DNA of 64,000 nucleotides from Fallopia convolvulus (GCA_964016875.1 OZ024730.1:35507795-35571794); one strand, 5' to 3'; numbered from the stretch's first letter, positions 34,141 through 46,741 are shown. Made by a program: numbers and translations. Notes: generated from the letters alone by a model not told the origin.

Positions 34141-36470
34141 TGTGTTTGTGAGGTCCTTCAAGACAATTGATATCATTCTCGTCGAAGTGGATCGCGAGAT
34201 TGACGATGTCTTTCTTCATCTACATTAATTGGCGAAAGGCGCTTTCTCTAGCGTTTCTTTTAGTTGCTGAATATGTGAGCCCACATACGCTGGATCCCTT
34301 AGTGATTATGTTCACTATGTGGGTGGGTACTGGCAACGTAGGCCTTCCTGCGTTCGATGGTTCCACTATGGCCGGTGGGACTTGTTCGTTTGGGGATACC
34401 TCTACTATTCTTCCTTTGGATACGAGGAATGGGATTTCCCTCCTAAGAGCTACACAATCTTTGGTCATGTGATCGTAATCGTTGTGGAAATCGCACCACT
34501 TGCTCATGTCTCTATTTGGGTACAGCTTTTCATTTCTCTTTGGCCACCTTATGCCTCATGCCATTAGTGCTATATTTTTCATGAATTCTTCGGGGATATA
34601 CCCAAGTTGAACTCGTCGTACTTTGAAGGCAAAGGTTTAGCCGACCTTGGTGAAGTTGGCCTAGTGTCGTCGACGTTCACCTTGACCACCTCTGGATGAA
34701 ATCGTCGGTAGTGATGATCACGACGTTCCTGACGGTAATCAGGTGTAGCCTTCTTCTCCACTCATTCCCACACACTTGTGGGTTTTCTTAGCTTCATATC
34801 TTCTTCAAGTCAGACTTATGCGAGTGCCTTGGTCTGGACATCGTCAAAGTTGTGACAAGGATGTCTTGTGAGTTCCTTGTACAAGTCTCCATCTTGGTTG
34901 ACTCCTTGTCAAAAGGCTTCGATAGCAGTTGGCACATCATAGTGCAGGATGGAGACTTTCTCCTGATTGAACCCGTCGAGGTATTATTGGGTAGATTCCT
35001 CTGGCTTTTGTACTACTCGGTATAGGTCACTGGACTGCTTCTCAAACTTTCGGCTGCTGGTGAATTATACCCGGAAAGAATCCATCAATTCAGCAAAAGA
35101 ATGTATGCTTCCTCGAGGGAGGTTTATGAACCACTTTAAACTCGTTCCTGCGAGGGCATCCCCAAAGCCATAGCACATCAACGCCTCTTGTGAGTGATAC
35201 GAAACGACATCGGTCATCATCTTCTATTTAAAGGTGGCCTCGTGTTCATCGGATCTTCCGTACTGTCATAGGCATTCATGCTTGAGACCGATAAATTCTT
35301 TGGTATCTCCACGCAAACGATGGATCGGGCGAACGAAGACTCGTCATAACCGTCTTCCGCTTCCCTCTCGATGGGTTGTGGTACCCCTGGTATTTTAGCA
35401 ATCTGATTTGTGAACATTTTAAAGTGATAACGAACGATGTCTTCTAAGTTCTGGGGGCGACAATGCTTTAGATCATCATCTTCCTCCACGAGGCCGTCCT
35501 CAAGATAGCGCCGGTTATCCCCCAGGGTGCATGGGTGGTCTGACGCTTCCCCCATCATGGAAGTTCTGTGTGAAAGTGACAGATGCCACCCAAGGGATGG
35601 TGGCAAGTGGAGTGATGAATTTTGTGCTGGTGGTGCACTCGCCTTGCCTTGCCGAGTTCCGAGATGTGCCCTCACCCCCGTTGGTCTGTGCCTGGTTTAT
35701 CGTTAACGCGCTTGGGCCAACAAATGAAACGAACCACAATTAGAATCGTAAACCTTCATTGTCAGAGGTGAGCTGTTCGATGTTGGTTTTGTTTCTTTCG
35801 TTACATGCACGTTGATCGGACAATTCCTTCTCAAGGGGATGGAGCCTCTAAAAAAATCTGACAACTTTGTTCGAAGCGTCGCATATGTTTCCTGATGCTC
35901 TAGCTCCTCAACCCCATCGTGTTGTTCTTGATTCCCTTCGTCGGGATTGCTCATGCTGGTGCAAGGGACCTTTTTTGATTGTAACACCCCATGATGGGCG
36001 CCAAATTATTTTGGATGAAAAAAATTAATATTCTAACGCCCTAGAGTGGGGTCACAGTCGAATGAATATGGACGTAAATTGTGTTTGATTGAATCGGTTC
36101 AAATATGAACGAATTCTTTCTTGGATGTTCTTCCGATGATTACAAGGTACCCCATCTACAACTGTTTTGACCTTTACCTATTTCTCCCTATTCTAGTTGT
36201 TACCCACTTTCGAAACCATACACCCATGTTCATCGGAGCTAACACAACCGTCTCCCACTTTCCACGTTCACGGGAAGAGGGACCCATGTTCTCGTAACCG
36301 TTTTCCAAGCTTGTGTCTTCTCTTCAAGACGATGATCTTCCTTCTTCATTTTGACGATCTTTGTCTTCTTAGCATCTTCGTCGTATCTCGGATTGATGTC
36401 CAAGGGCACACATAGCTTTGTGTTCTACTTGGGCCGCTGTGTCGAATGGCTTATGTTTTTAGGCCCAACA
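34141..36470 (-). mobile_element. Gypsy fragment, minus strand: 5' LTR, primer site, gag
   Basis: Reading leftward there is an LTR (36470-36016), a TTTGGCGCCCATCATGGGG primer-site-like segment (about 36007-35989) and gag. Gag includes an N-terminal part at 35675-35217 and a zinc-finger-like KWCDFHNDYDHMTKDC at 34507-34440. Gag is broken by stops. Pol and the second LTR are missing; the left end abuts copia A sequence at about 34140, a deletion junction. Confidence 0.75.
36016..36470 (-). repeat. LTR of the minus-strand gypsy fragment
   Basis: On the minus strand it starts TGTTGGGCCTAAAAACAT and ends TTTTTTCA, a few bases before the primer-site-like TTTGGCGCC. It is about 455 bp. Its outer edge abuts the RT codons of another gypsy element at 36471. 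Confidence 0.6.
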
Positions 36471-37383
36471 ATGTGTAGACTTCACAGATCTAAACAAGGC
36501 TTGCCCCAAGGATTCCTTCCCACTCCCACATATTGATGCACTAGTTGATGCCACAACTGAACACGAGCTATCGACGTTCATGGACGCCTTCAATGGTTAC
36601 AACCAAATTTGCATGTATGAGGGCAACTAGGAAAATACCGCGTGCATCACCAATCGAGGCACATACTATTACAAAGTAATGCCATTTGGGTTACGGAATG
36701 CCAGAGCTACATACCAACGAATTTTGAATAAGATGTTCCAAAAGCAGATAGGAAAGACGATGGAAGTTTATATAGACGACATGCTCGTTAAATCTAGAAA
36801 AGCTTTTAACCATCGTCGTCATTTGGAGGAAGCATTCGAGATCTTGAGACAGTACAACATGAAGTAGAATCCTCAGAAATGCACATTTGGTGTAAAGTCT
36901 AGAATGTTCCTCGGGTATTTAGTCACCTAACGGGGGGGGGGGGGGTATAAAAGCTAGTCTGGATCAGGTGTGCACAATTGTCTCCTTGAAATCTCCTAGA
37001 AGTGTGAAAGACGTCCAAAATATCATAGCGAAAGTCGTCATATTAAATAGATTTATCTCTAAGTCGGATGACCGCTGTCGTAGGTGCTCTAAAAAAATAA
37101 GTTCTTTGAGTAGACATCAAAACACAAGGAGGCTTTCCAGGAATTAAAGAGGTACTTCTCGAACCCCCTACTCCTTGCAAAACCAGAAGGTGGGGAAGTA
37201 CTATAGTTGTACATGGTTGTGACGGAGAACACTATCAATGGGGTTTTGGTTACGAAATACAACAGTCAACACCAGCTTGTATACTTCACGAGTCGAACTC
37301 TCCTCTCCACTAAGACCCAGTTATCTTCCCTAGAAAAGCTAGTACTCGCCTTGGTCGTGTGCTCTAACATGCTTCGTGAAGCG
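36471..37383 (+). pseudogene. Gypsy RT relic
   Basis: It reads CVDFTDLNKACPKDSFPLPH, then MPFGLRNARATYQRI and the catalytic VYIDDMLVKS near 36770, then NPQKCTFGVKS. A TAG near 36630 and TAA near 36865 and 36929 interrupt it. A run of 14 G (36932-36945) lies just after the last block. Confidence 0.85.
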
Positions 37384-38936
37384 TGATGAGGTATTTTCAG
37401 TGGTCGTTATACCTATCAAAGAATCCTAACTTAACCAAACTTAGTAGAGCAGTAAGTAAGGGTCGATCCCTCAGAGACTCGTGTATTTATGTTATTACTT
37501 GCATGCCAAGTAATAGAATATGGAGGGTTTTTGGATTATTATCTAATTCTACTATTCAAATTAAAGCTAAATATGAATGCAAAGATGATTGTGTCAAACA
37601 AGTTTGAGGAAAGCGTGTTCAACTAGTTAAATCCATCATAGAGATGCTTACTGATCATTGATTCTCTTAACTCTCAATTCACTTGAATAAACTATCGTGG
37701 ATTATTTTCCAAAGCTTTATATTTAGTTGAAAGAGCTAACAATTTGAACAACCCTAATCATTTAATAACCTAAAACAATGTTTAGATCAATTAACCAACA
37801 TCTTTAAGTTCAAAGTATCGATAGAAACACATACTCGACGCAAACAGCTAATCAAGTTATCTGTGGTTTATTCCCTTCTACGACCGAATAGCCCAAACGG
37901 GTCTAAACAATTATAGTTGCTACTTTTTCTAATCAATCCCAAACGGGACTTAATCAGATTAGTTGTAAATTATCTCAGAAATATTATTACGTAGCTAATC
38001 TAACAAAATCCTAGAATAACTCTGATTCAATTAAGCTCAGGGAATAAAACATATCCAAGTTGTTGAGAAAAAATCAAACTCCCAATAATATGCAATCTAT
38101 GATTTCAATAACTAGTCAAACACAAAGGATTTAGCAATGCATGGTTGAATTAAGAAAAACTTACAAAAGGTTCAAAGGTTGCCTCTTGAGAGAAAACTCT
38201 CTCCAAAATAAACCCTAGCCTCCAAATTAATGTTCTAAGTTATCAAATAAAATCCAAAACCAAAGTTTAAATACCCTTAAGAAATCCAAAGACCCATAAA
38301 TCCCGAAATTACATCCAACACGTCAGAAAATATATCATAAAAGCCCATATCGAAGCCCAACTTCACGGCCTAGTCCGCAGAGAAAATGATGGCGCAGTCT
38401 CTGTAACAGTGGGCGCAGTCACGCACCCTGCCTTCCTAGCCCGTGACACTACTCAGTTCAGCATTCAGGCGACACATCATGGGTTGTTTTGATCCCCTTC
38501 GAGTTAGAATTTGGACTCGAAGTAAAAATATTGAATTGTAGCTCTTTGAATTAGATTTCCAGTGCTACCAAATTCAGCTTTATCCGACCACAATAGCTCC
38601 CAAACCAAGCATTGCAAGATAGAGATGTTGAAACAAGAACTCCAATGCATAGCACGGATTTAAACGTTTTTATCCATCAAGCTCTTGTGCCTTAGCTCTT
38701 CTAAACTTCACTTGTATGATGTATCACTCTAAGGTTCATATTGATCCTCCACATTCATCTAACATCCATATCGTCCATGCTTGTTTCCCTAAAGATCTGC
38801 AAAATCGAACAAAACAAGAGCAAAACCTGAATTTCCTAGAAGACCTAAGAATCTAGAAACTAGACTAAACTAAGCTAGGACCAAAAAAAATAAACATAAA
38901 TATGCATCCTAATCTAGTCCTAAATGCATGCTATCA
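37384..38936 (+). mobile_element. Solo LTR 1 in gypsy RNase H
   Basis: It is 1553 bp starting TGATGAGGTATTTTC and ending GCATGCTATCA (TG...CA), with no internal coding region. The flanks AAGCG (37379-37383) and AACCG (38937-38941) match at four of five bases and are taken as a target duplication. RNase H codons before and after join. It contains a GGGTCGATCCCTCAGAGACT-type motif near 37460, common in plant gypsy-related LTRs. Confidence 0.75.
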
Positions 38937-39596
38937 AACCGCATACCATCGTGGTCAAAATTACCAATCCTTTGAAAACAGTCATGCCCAAACCAAACTT
39001 TACTGGACGAATGGCTAAGTGGGTGATCCATTTGAGTGGATTTGACATTCAATATGAGCCTAGAATAGCAATAAATTCCCAAACACTCGCCGATTTTGTG
39101 GCCGATTTCAACCCTACTATGGAAGGGAAAACCGAGGGAGCGGAGACGATCGCATCCTTAGTAGGGAACCCATAATATGGATGCTTCACATTGACGAAGC
39201 CTCAACTTCCCGGGGTATCGAAACTGGGGCAATACTTAAATCGTAACAAGGGGATAGATTAGCTCAAGTTGTACGATGTTCGATCGAAGCTATGAACAAT
39301 GAATCCAAGTATGAAGCCTTGATTTTTTTTATTAACCCTTGCAAAGGACCTATCTATTCACCGACTTTTGGTTAGTTGTGCTTCACTATTGATCGTTGAT
39401 CAAGTTCTGGGGTTATATGAGGCTAAAGACGCCCGAATGGACGCTTACCTCGAGGTGGTGAAGCGATTGATCCCTTAGTTTGAGGTTATCTCCTTCGAAC
39501 AAATCGTCAAGGAGTATAATGCTCAAGTAGACTCACTTGCTCACCTAGTCTCATCCATAGATCCCGACGAGTACCCTCTGATCCCGTTGATACAAG
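38937..39596 (+). pseudogene. Gypsy RNase H relic
   Basis: It reads HTIVVKITNPLK, GRMAKWVIHLSGFDIQYEPR and ADFVADFNP, then decays with several stops. SLAHLVSSIDPDEYPLIPLIQ follows near 39530. It ends at the GATACAAG duplicated by the hAT insertion. Confidence 0.8.
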
Positions 39597-40556
39597 CAGG
39601 GGTGGAGCCAGGACTCGGGTATTAGAGGGGCCAAATTTGCCAAATTTTTTTTCCCAATTATCAACTTTCAAATTTTTTTTCCAACTCTAAATTTAGTCTA
39701 AGTAAAGTTATTGTACAAATTATAACCTAATAAATTAAACAAATTAGATTCCAAAAAACAGATTAACTAATAATCTTATTAGAAAATTAAACTAACAATT
39801 GGGCTTAGAATTCAATCAAAAGCACTAACTAAAAATCACACGAAGAGGTTAGAATTCAGCATAATTGTTTAATACTCTAGCCTATAAATATGTAGCATCT
39901 TCATTAACTACTAATTAACAATCGCACTTTAGCCTAAAAATTCAATACTTGCTCCTGTAAATCAGACGAAGAGAGTAAGAGACGTTATTCAACGGTTCAG
40001 CCTAATTGTTTACTTTTCTTTTGGAGTTGTATATCAGAATTGTTCATGTAAATCATTAAATGTACATCAGATCTAGAAACCAGAATTCAGAACAATTTAA
40101 ATCAGTAAATGTCTATTAGATCCAGAAACCAGAATTTAGAACAATTTAAATCAGTAAATGTACATCAGATCCAAAAACCTGACTCTGGTGACTACTCGCC
40201 GACTCTGACACCGAAAGCAACCGACTTTGAAGCGTGAACGGCAATTGCTGGCCTAACCCAGTGCCTAGAATAAAATGAACAAGATTTGGTGAATGATGAC
40301 TTGTGTAGTTGTGTTGCTTAGTTTCCATCTCAAAATATCTACGGGATTTATGGATTTGATGAGAAACTGAAGAGACGGACGGACTGCGGGACTAGAGTTT
40401 GGAGTTATTGCTTTTGACTTGTTCTAGACAAAGAGTTAGAAGAGCTGGAGAATTTATCCATCGGAAGAAGTTCCCATCTCAAATTTACTACTCTAGTATT
40501 TTTTTTTGTTTGGGGGGGCCATGGCCCCCATCCGCCCCAACGTGGCTCCGCCACTG
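39597..40556. mobile_element. Non-autonomous hAT element
   Basis: It is 960 bp. TIRs are CAGGGGTGGAGCCA at the left and, inverted, CAGTGGCGGAGCCA at the right. They are flanked by a perfect 8-bp duplication GATACAAG (39589-39596 and 40557-40564). An 8-bp TSD and the CAG...GGAGCCA end are typical of hAT elements. No transposase frame is present. Confidence 0.9.
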
Positions 40557-41432
40557 GATACAAGTCATGACCCCAACCATCAAAAGAGATTATCCTACAG
40601 AGCAGAAGATGATCGTCAACAAGGAATCCCTCGAGAAAATGATGGAAGTCATCAGTACTAGAGAAATACCTCATGGAGATGATCTATAAGGTAGCCCAGA
40701 AGATGGCGAAGGATCCCCTGAACATGACCAAGAACATTCTCTAGACGATCGTAACCACCAAGAAGACAGCCTTGGTCCTAACGGCGATACCGTTGAGCCT
40801 TGGACCAAGGCATATTGACTGGCTGGCTTTGGGTAAACGCCCGAATAAGGTGGAAGCAAGGGTATTGAAGGTCAAAGCCACCAAATGTACAATAAAAAAA
40901 TGGGATGCTCTTTCATCGGTTCGCTGCTATAAGCATGCTCTAGTGTTGCCTGACCAAGGAAGGAGTCCTTAAACTCCTCAATGAACTCCATGAAGGGGAC
41001 TGCGACAATCACACTGAAGGACGAAGCTTGTCAAACAAAGCCTTGCGCTAAGGATGGTACTGGTAGGCCATGCGGAAAGATGCGGTGGAGTTTTGTCAAA
41101 AGTGTGACGCTTGTTAGAGGCACACACCAACCACATATCAGCTGCATGAGGCCCTTCATCCTACTCTTACCCCCATGGCCTTTCATGCGATGGGGATGGA
41201 TATTGTACGAAAAATATCACTGTCGTCTGGACAAAGAGTCTTCTTCTTGGCCATGATGAATCACTTCTCTAAATGGAACGAAGCAGAAGCCTATCGAGAA
41301 GTCAAATACAAACATGTAATTTCCTTTATAAAAAAAGAATACCCTTTGTAGATTTTGGGTGCCCTCGGAAATCATGTATGACAATGGCTCCTAGTTCATA
41401 AGTTGAAAGACTAGAAATTTCTACAAACATTG
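40557..41432 (+). pseudogene. Gypsy integrase relic, first part
   Basis: It is a highly decayed zinc-binding and core region. Recognisable across frames are LHEGDCGNH-type sequence near 40990, CQKCDACQRH near 41090, PWPFMRWGW/MGMDIV near 41185 and MYDNGS near 41378. It ends at CATTG, duplicated by solo LTR 2. Confidence 0.7.
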
Positions 41433-42658
41433 TGATGTGAGTTCGTCTACCACACCTTCTATCGAGCCCCTATCGAGTGACATTCTCAGTGTTGAGGCTC
41501 ATGCCGAGGGTGCGATGCTCAATACCGTGCCTAATAGGGCGCCCTTGCACACGCCGACACAACCGAGAGCGCCCTTGCATCCGGCACAACCAAGCACGCC
41601 CTTGCACTCGGCACAACCGGAACTGACTCCTACCCTTGGTGCACCCTTTCAAGGAGCTGGTGCGCCCTTATACACGGCTGGTGGCGCGCCTTGCACTACG
41701 CCGCATTTCAACCTTGGCGCGCCTTGGCCTTTGATGGATGGTGCCAACTTTTCGGACACTTTTGATGGAACCTTGTCCCATGACTCGAGTGATGATACCA
41801 GTCCTTAAGATAAGTCCAATGTGCTTAATAAAGGGGAGCCTACACTCGGACAAGCAACCAAGGTCGGTGTTCGAGGCGCTAAGAAGCCGAATCAAGGAGC
41901 CATGCCCTATCTTGGGCGCATCACGTGAGCTCGAGCTAAAGCAATCCTTTTCCATATTCAACAAGATCTCATGGTTTGTAAGTTTCCAGAGGTTTACAAA
42001 GAAGAAGGGTGGAATCTCGTTTTAACTAGTGGCCCGACAAAGGACTATTTTGCGGATAAGGACAATTAGTTGTTTCTTGGTTTTTTATGGGGAGTTTTTG
42101 TAATTTCTTTATGGGTTTTGGCAGATTATGTGAGACATGGATCTAGGGTTATATGCACGTCCTTGGCCTCCATTTTGACTAAGACTTTAAACCATGAATG
42201 TTCTCTCTTTTGTTTACTTTTTAATCTAAGTTGCTTGCACTTTTTCGTTTCAATTCTCTTTGTTTGATCATTGGTGAGTCATATCCGATGTTCTTTCAAC
42301 TTATTTTGTTGATCTTGGTGCGTAATATCCAAGACTCAACATCCATATCCAACACTCCATAAATCCACTTCCATTCGCTCCATCAATCGTTCCATATCCA
42401 TCTCGGTGGATTCTGCACCACCTCGGTATAATCGCCATAACTTCCACTATACACCTCATCTACATCTGAAAATTTGAGGGGTTGAACTAGAGTCAAAGAT
42501 CTAACTCCTCATCTTGGAATCGCTCAAATCCAACTTTGGACCAGGAAGATCAAGCCAGTTGAAGATGGGTTAGATTCCTTGGTGTTTGTTGTCGGAATTC
42601 CTTGGACTCTTTTAAGGCGGTCCCTTTTCATCATCTACACCATCGATCCTTTTCATCA
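41433..42658 (+). mobile_element. Solo LTR 2 in gypsy integrase
   Basis: It is 1226 bp, TGATGTGAGTTCG to CTTTTCATCA, flanked by a perfect 5-bp duplication CATTG (41428-41432 and 42659-42663). Integrase codons join across it. The first 300 bp contain an approximately 30-bp repeat with GCGCCCTTGCA cores. No coding region is present. Confidence 0.88.
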
Positions 42659-43280
42659 CATTGGAACATTGATCTCAGCACCTCCACTCGTCGTTATCCA
42701 CAATCCAATGGCCAAGTTGAGGCCAGTAAAAAAGTTATTGTGAATAACCTTAAGAAACGACTCGTCAAAGCCAAGGGAAAGTGGGCGGATGAACTTCCTT
42801 ATGTCTTGTGGGTCGACCGAACGAGCCCCAAAGCGGCTATGGGGCAATATCCCTTCTCATTGGTCCATGGATGTGAAGCGGTCATTCCCGTAGAAATTCT
42901 TATCCCCACAACCTGTTCTAGTTTCCAAATGGAAGAACAAAATCACCTAGAATTGGTAGCAAACCTCGATACCTCCAACAAGCTCTAGGAACATGCATAG
43001 ATTCGCTTGGCTAAGCATCAACAACAGGTAGCCAAGAGCTACAATCGAAATGTTAGGGTCCGTGCTTTCCAGATCAGTGATTGGTTGCTGAGGAAGGTCT
43101 TTTAGGACATCGCAGAACTAGGGACATGCAAGTTAGCACCACCTTGGGAAGGTTCGTACAAAATCGTGAAATACGTTGGACAAAGGGCATACTAGCTTGA
43201 ATCCAAAGATGGGAATACCGTTCCATGCATCTTGAACACAATACATGTAAAGAAGTACCACTTCTAAAAGGCATCTTTTC
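42659..43280 (+). pseudogene. Gypsy integrase relic, last part
   Basis: It reads HWNIDLSTSTRRYPQSNGQV (with the catalytic Glu context), LPYVLWVDRTSPK, SLVHGCEAVIPVEI and a C-terminal tail LAPPWEGSYKIV ... LNTIHVKKYH. Stops occur at 42987 and later. The 3' LTR of this element is not recognised. Confidence 0.82.
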
Positions 43281-44644
43281 CCTTCATCGGTCATTCATGG
43301 CACTCCCAAAAGGAAGCCGATCTACTATCGATGTTCGGGTCGCCAATCGCCCGTGACGGTCGCTATCATTTATCCCTTGTTTTGTCCTTACAAGTTTGTT
43401 AGTTGTTTTCTTAATCTACAACCGCAAAAACACAAGTCTTTTCTTGAAGGATCTGACTTGTAATACCAAACTTAACAATGTCACACCAACAATAAGAGTA
43501 GGTGAGATGTTTTTTCTAGTGACGACACATACAAACAACACCATTATTCGACAATCTCGACGAAATTTGTACCAATTGTTGCAAGTTTTTAACTCTTGCA
43601 ATGAAATACCAAACTTGGTTCCAAGGGGGGATATTACAACTGCCTTGTTGAACAAGCCTATTGCTTCTCCTTTTTACCCTTGCAATGAAATACCAAACTT
43701 GGTTCCAAAGGGGGGAAATTACAACTGTCTTGAAAGGCACGACTCAAAAGCTATTCATTTAAGGAAAAACAAATAGAAAAAAGGAGAAGCAATAGGCTTG
43801 TTCGGCAGAATCTTCTTCCTGTTGAAACCCTTTTTCTTCATCTTCCGCTTTCTTTGGCTGGGAAGATCATGGGAAAAAAGGGAGCTTTCAACAAGAAAAG
43901 GAAAAAGAGAAAATAAAAGGAAAATGTTACATTAGCTTGCGTTTCTTGTACGGACACTTTGAAAAAGTAATGAAAAGTTAAAATTTAATTTGGGCTTGTT
44001 TTTTTTGTTAAAATAAGCCCATAGTGCTATAATAGTGTAATATCACAATTCCCATTTAACCAATCAAATATTTCGTCCAAATAAGAAATATATACTTGAC
44101 CCATAACAATGTCATATTATCCAATGATCCTTTTAAATCCTAGGATCCAAGCTCCATTTTTGAAGTTTGGGCTTTGGTGTGCGGTTCAAGATGTTGTTCC
44201 GGTAGATGTTCGGGTTGTATATTTCCTGAGCTCCATGCGATTTGTCACACTTCCTCGATTCGGCTTCATGTTACTTGTTCTCAGGCGGCATTATATGCCC
44301 GTGTTGGATCTCTTCCGACCCGCGGTTGTACCGTTCTCCTACTTGTCATGCGCTTTCTTTGCTTCTCCGTTCAATGTTTGTTTTTCCTTTTTTTTTACTT
44401 TTGTGCTTGCGTTTGTGTTTCTTTTTCTTATTTGTTGCTCATGCCAGTTTGTTCGGTTGCCGATTTCGTCGGCATCTCGATTTACCGGATATGTACGAAG
44501 TATTCTTTCCTTATACGAAAGAAATTTCCTTTTTCTAAATAGGGATATGTTTCACTTTAAGTTTAAGATGATATTGTATGTAAAAAATATTATTTTAAAT
44601 ATCTTAAAATATATAAAAATAGAAAGAAAAACACGTATTTTAAA
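43281..44644. other. Gene-free stretch with local repeats
   Basis: No gene is seen. An 85-bp-period direct repeat (from 43594 and 43679) and a 26-bp inverted repeat (43650-43675 against 43778-43803) lie in the first part. A long open frame at 44109-44678 is T-rich, hydrophobic and without recognisable domains, so it was not called. Confidence 0.55.
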
Positions 44645-44925
44645 GGGTGAATTTCACAAAACTACCCACGAATTATAAGTTTGTGCACAAAACCACCCGT
44701 AAAAATGTTCGGTTTGCAAAAAACCACCCGTAAAATTGAAATTTCAATAAACCACTCTGAAAAATATTTCGTTTGCAAAGAAACTACCGGTAAAAATATT
44801 CCATTTGCATAAGACCACCCAAGTCAATAATTTCGTTAAATTTTCCGTCAGAAAATGACATTTTATTGTTTTCACTACTAAAACACCAATTTTTACCATT
44901 CAAACACAAAAACCCAAACCCTATA
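44645..44925 (+). repeat. Left TIR of the 44645-50814 element
   Basis: It begins GGGTGAATTTCACAAAACTA. ACCACCCGTAAAA-type units recur about every 37 bp. The inner end (TTTTCACTACTAAAACACC, ATTCAAACAC) matches the inverted right end at 50521-50562. Confidence 0.8.
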
Positions 44926-45235
44926 TTTTGAATTTTGGAATATTTTCCTACTTGGATCTAAAGAACGAGATACAAACACCACTAATTCTTTCAACCAAAG
45001 GCCAAATACGAAATACCAATTCATCTCCCTGGATCGAAGAATTTGGATTGATTGAAGTTCATTCGCCCCCTCGTATCTTTGTAACTTTATTAGTAGTTAA
45101 CGGGAAATGTAATGAAATTATGGACTTAGTGGTATCTCGTTCTTCAAACTCGGGTAAGAAAATCATTCACAAATTCACAATCTAGGGTTTGGGTTTTTGT
45201 GTTTTTTTTAATTAGGAAAGAAATTAGGGTGACCA

Positions 45236-46302
45236 CTAACAAGCTAGTGGACACCCTAGAGCATCCTGGCGGATGAGGGTACGGAAGCCCGAATCAGCTG
45301 CAAGTGGGACGGAGGAGACGCTCCTAAACGATCCAGCGATGAAGTCCGCCACAGATTTGCACTCCCGAACAACGTGAGCGATGCACCAATCCTGGAAACG
45401 AGCTAGCAAGCAATGGATATCCGCACGCAACATCTCAATCTCCCACGTGCAACGCCAGTCACCGAACACTGCATTGACCAACTACAAATTATCGCCTTCA
45501 ATCTAGATTCGGAGAATGCCACGTCTGGTGGCCTCGAGAAGTCCCTGGCGCAAGGCGATGGTCTCGGAAATCAGAACGGACTGTCGACCAATCAGTCCTC
45601 CGTCAAAATGGATGGGGGAGCCACCAGAGTCCCTGAGGATGAACTCGAATGAAGCCACGCCATCTACATTAATTGCACCATCAAAATTCAATTTAATAAA
45701 ATCACTTTTTGGTTTTTCCCATTTGGTTCGCTTTCTCCCAACTTGGCCTCGTACAATATGGTTACGAGGACCGGAGGCCCAACGGGTTCAACAAGTTTCC
45801 AGTCTTTAATCTGGTTTCAGACGAACTCAACGATTTGATCAGCATTGGTCAATTTAGTGCCGGCATTACAGTCAAAGACTCTCTTATTCCTCGAGAACCA
45901 AACGCTCCACCAGGTGTTAGTGATGAGTTCAAATTCCTCTTTGGTTGTCTTATTCTTAATTTCCTCCAGAATCTCATGTGGTTTTCTCCCGTCCTGGGGA
46001 ATTTGGTTGGTGATCCCTCGTAATTTTGGGTCTAATGAGGTAAGGGTTGCCTTTGTGAGAGGGCATGAAAGTAACACATGGTACATGTCCTCCACCGTGC
46101 AGTTACAGGCTTCGCAACCTTGTGTTACCGGAATGTGGTTTGCTGCAAGCCTAGTTTTAGTTGGTAGACCGTTTCGGGCTACTTTCCACATGAAATTCTT
46201 CATTTTAGGAGGGATATTTAGTCGGTTTATCCATTCTAAGTTAATTTTGGGTTCTCTTTTGATTGGTGGAGCCACTGCATGGCGGAGTGGGTGGAATACC
46301 AT
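45236..46302 (-). pseudogene. LINE zinc-binding region and RNase H
   Basis: The zinc-binding part (46302-45817) has MKNFMWKVARNGLPTKTRL, GCEACNCTVEDMYHVLLSC. RNase H (45691-45236) has MNFDGAINVDG, ALRQGLLEA and VVRECKSVADFIAG. A frame change separates them. This domain is the close relative that shows the LINE halves at 23391-23680 and 32514-32740 to be one copy. Confidence 0.85.
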
Positions 46303-46741
46303 CTATTTTTGCTTGGTTGCCAGTACAATCTGTCAGGTAATTTGTTAATGAGATTGATAATTTTGGATATTCCGTCAGGTCATCCGCTGAGACGACCTCA
46401 ATCAACTTCTCCGTGTTCCATGAGCTATCCTCCCGGAGGTATGCCTCTACATGTTCCTCCCAGTCAATAAGGGTTTCGACTTCGGGTTTTGGGTTAAGGG
46501 AACCATTGCTGGTCTAATTATCTTTCCAAAATCGGATGGTTTACCATCTTCCGCCAGATAAGGCCCTTTACGAAGAGGTCTCTTAGGCCAACAAGTTTAG
46601 TCCATTGCCAGGATGTGTTTTGTTTTTTCTTATAGTTTAGGATGCTTTCTGTTTTGAGGTATTTTTCAATCACTATTTTGACCCAAAGGTTGTTTGGCTG
46701 CACTAGGATCTTCCAAAGCAGCTTCATTTGAAGTGCTAAAT

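Larger units (their letters stand above)
36471..43280 (+). mobile_element. Gypsy (Tat-like) pol relic, interrupted three times
   Basis: Pieces of one pol region run in order on the plus strand. RT is at 36471-37383, RNase H at 38937-39596, and integrase at 40557-41432 and 42659-43280. They are separated by a solo LTR, a hAT element and a second solo LTR, each with a target duplication, so removing the inserts leaves a continuous pol. Many stops show age. The 5' part is missing beyond 36471. Confidence 0.85.

Noticed and set aside
44109..44678. 189-codon open frame, plus strand
   Set aside because: It is T-rich, hydrophobic and low in complexity, overlaps the MULE left end and TSD, and has no recognisable domain or neighbours. 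Two other frames are also open here.
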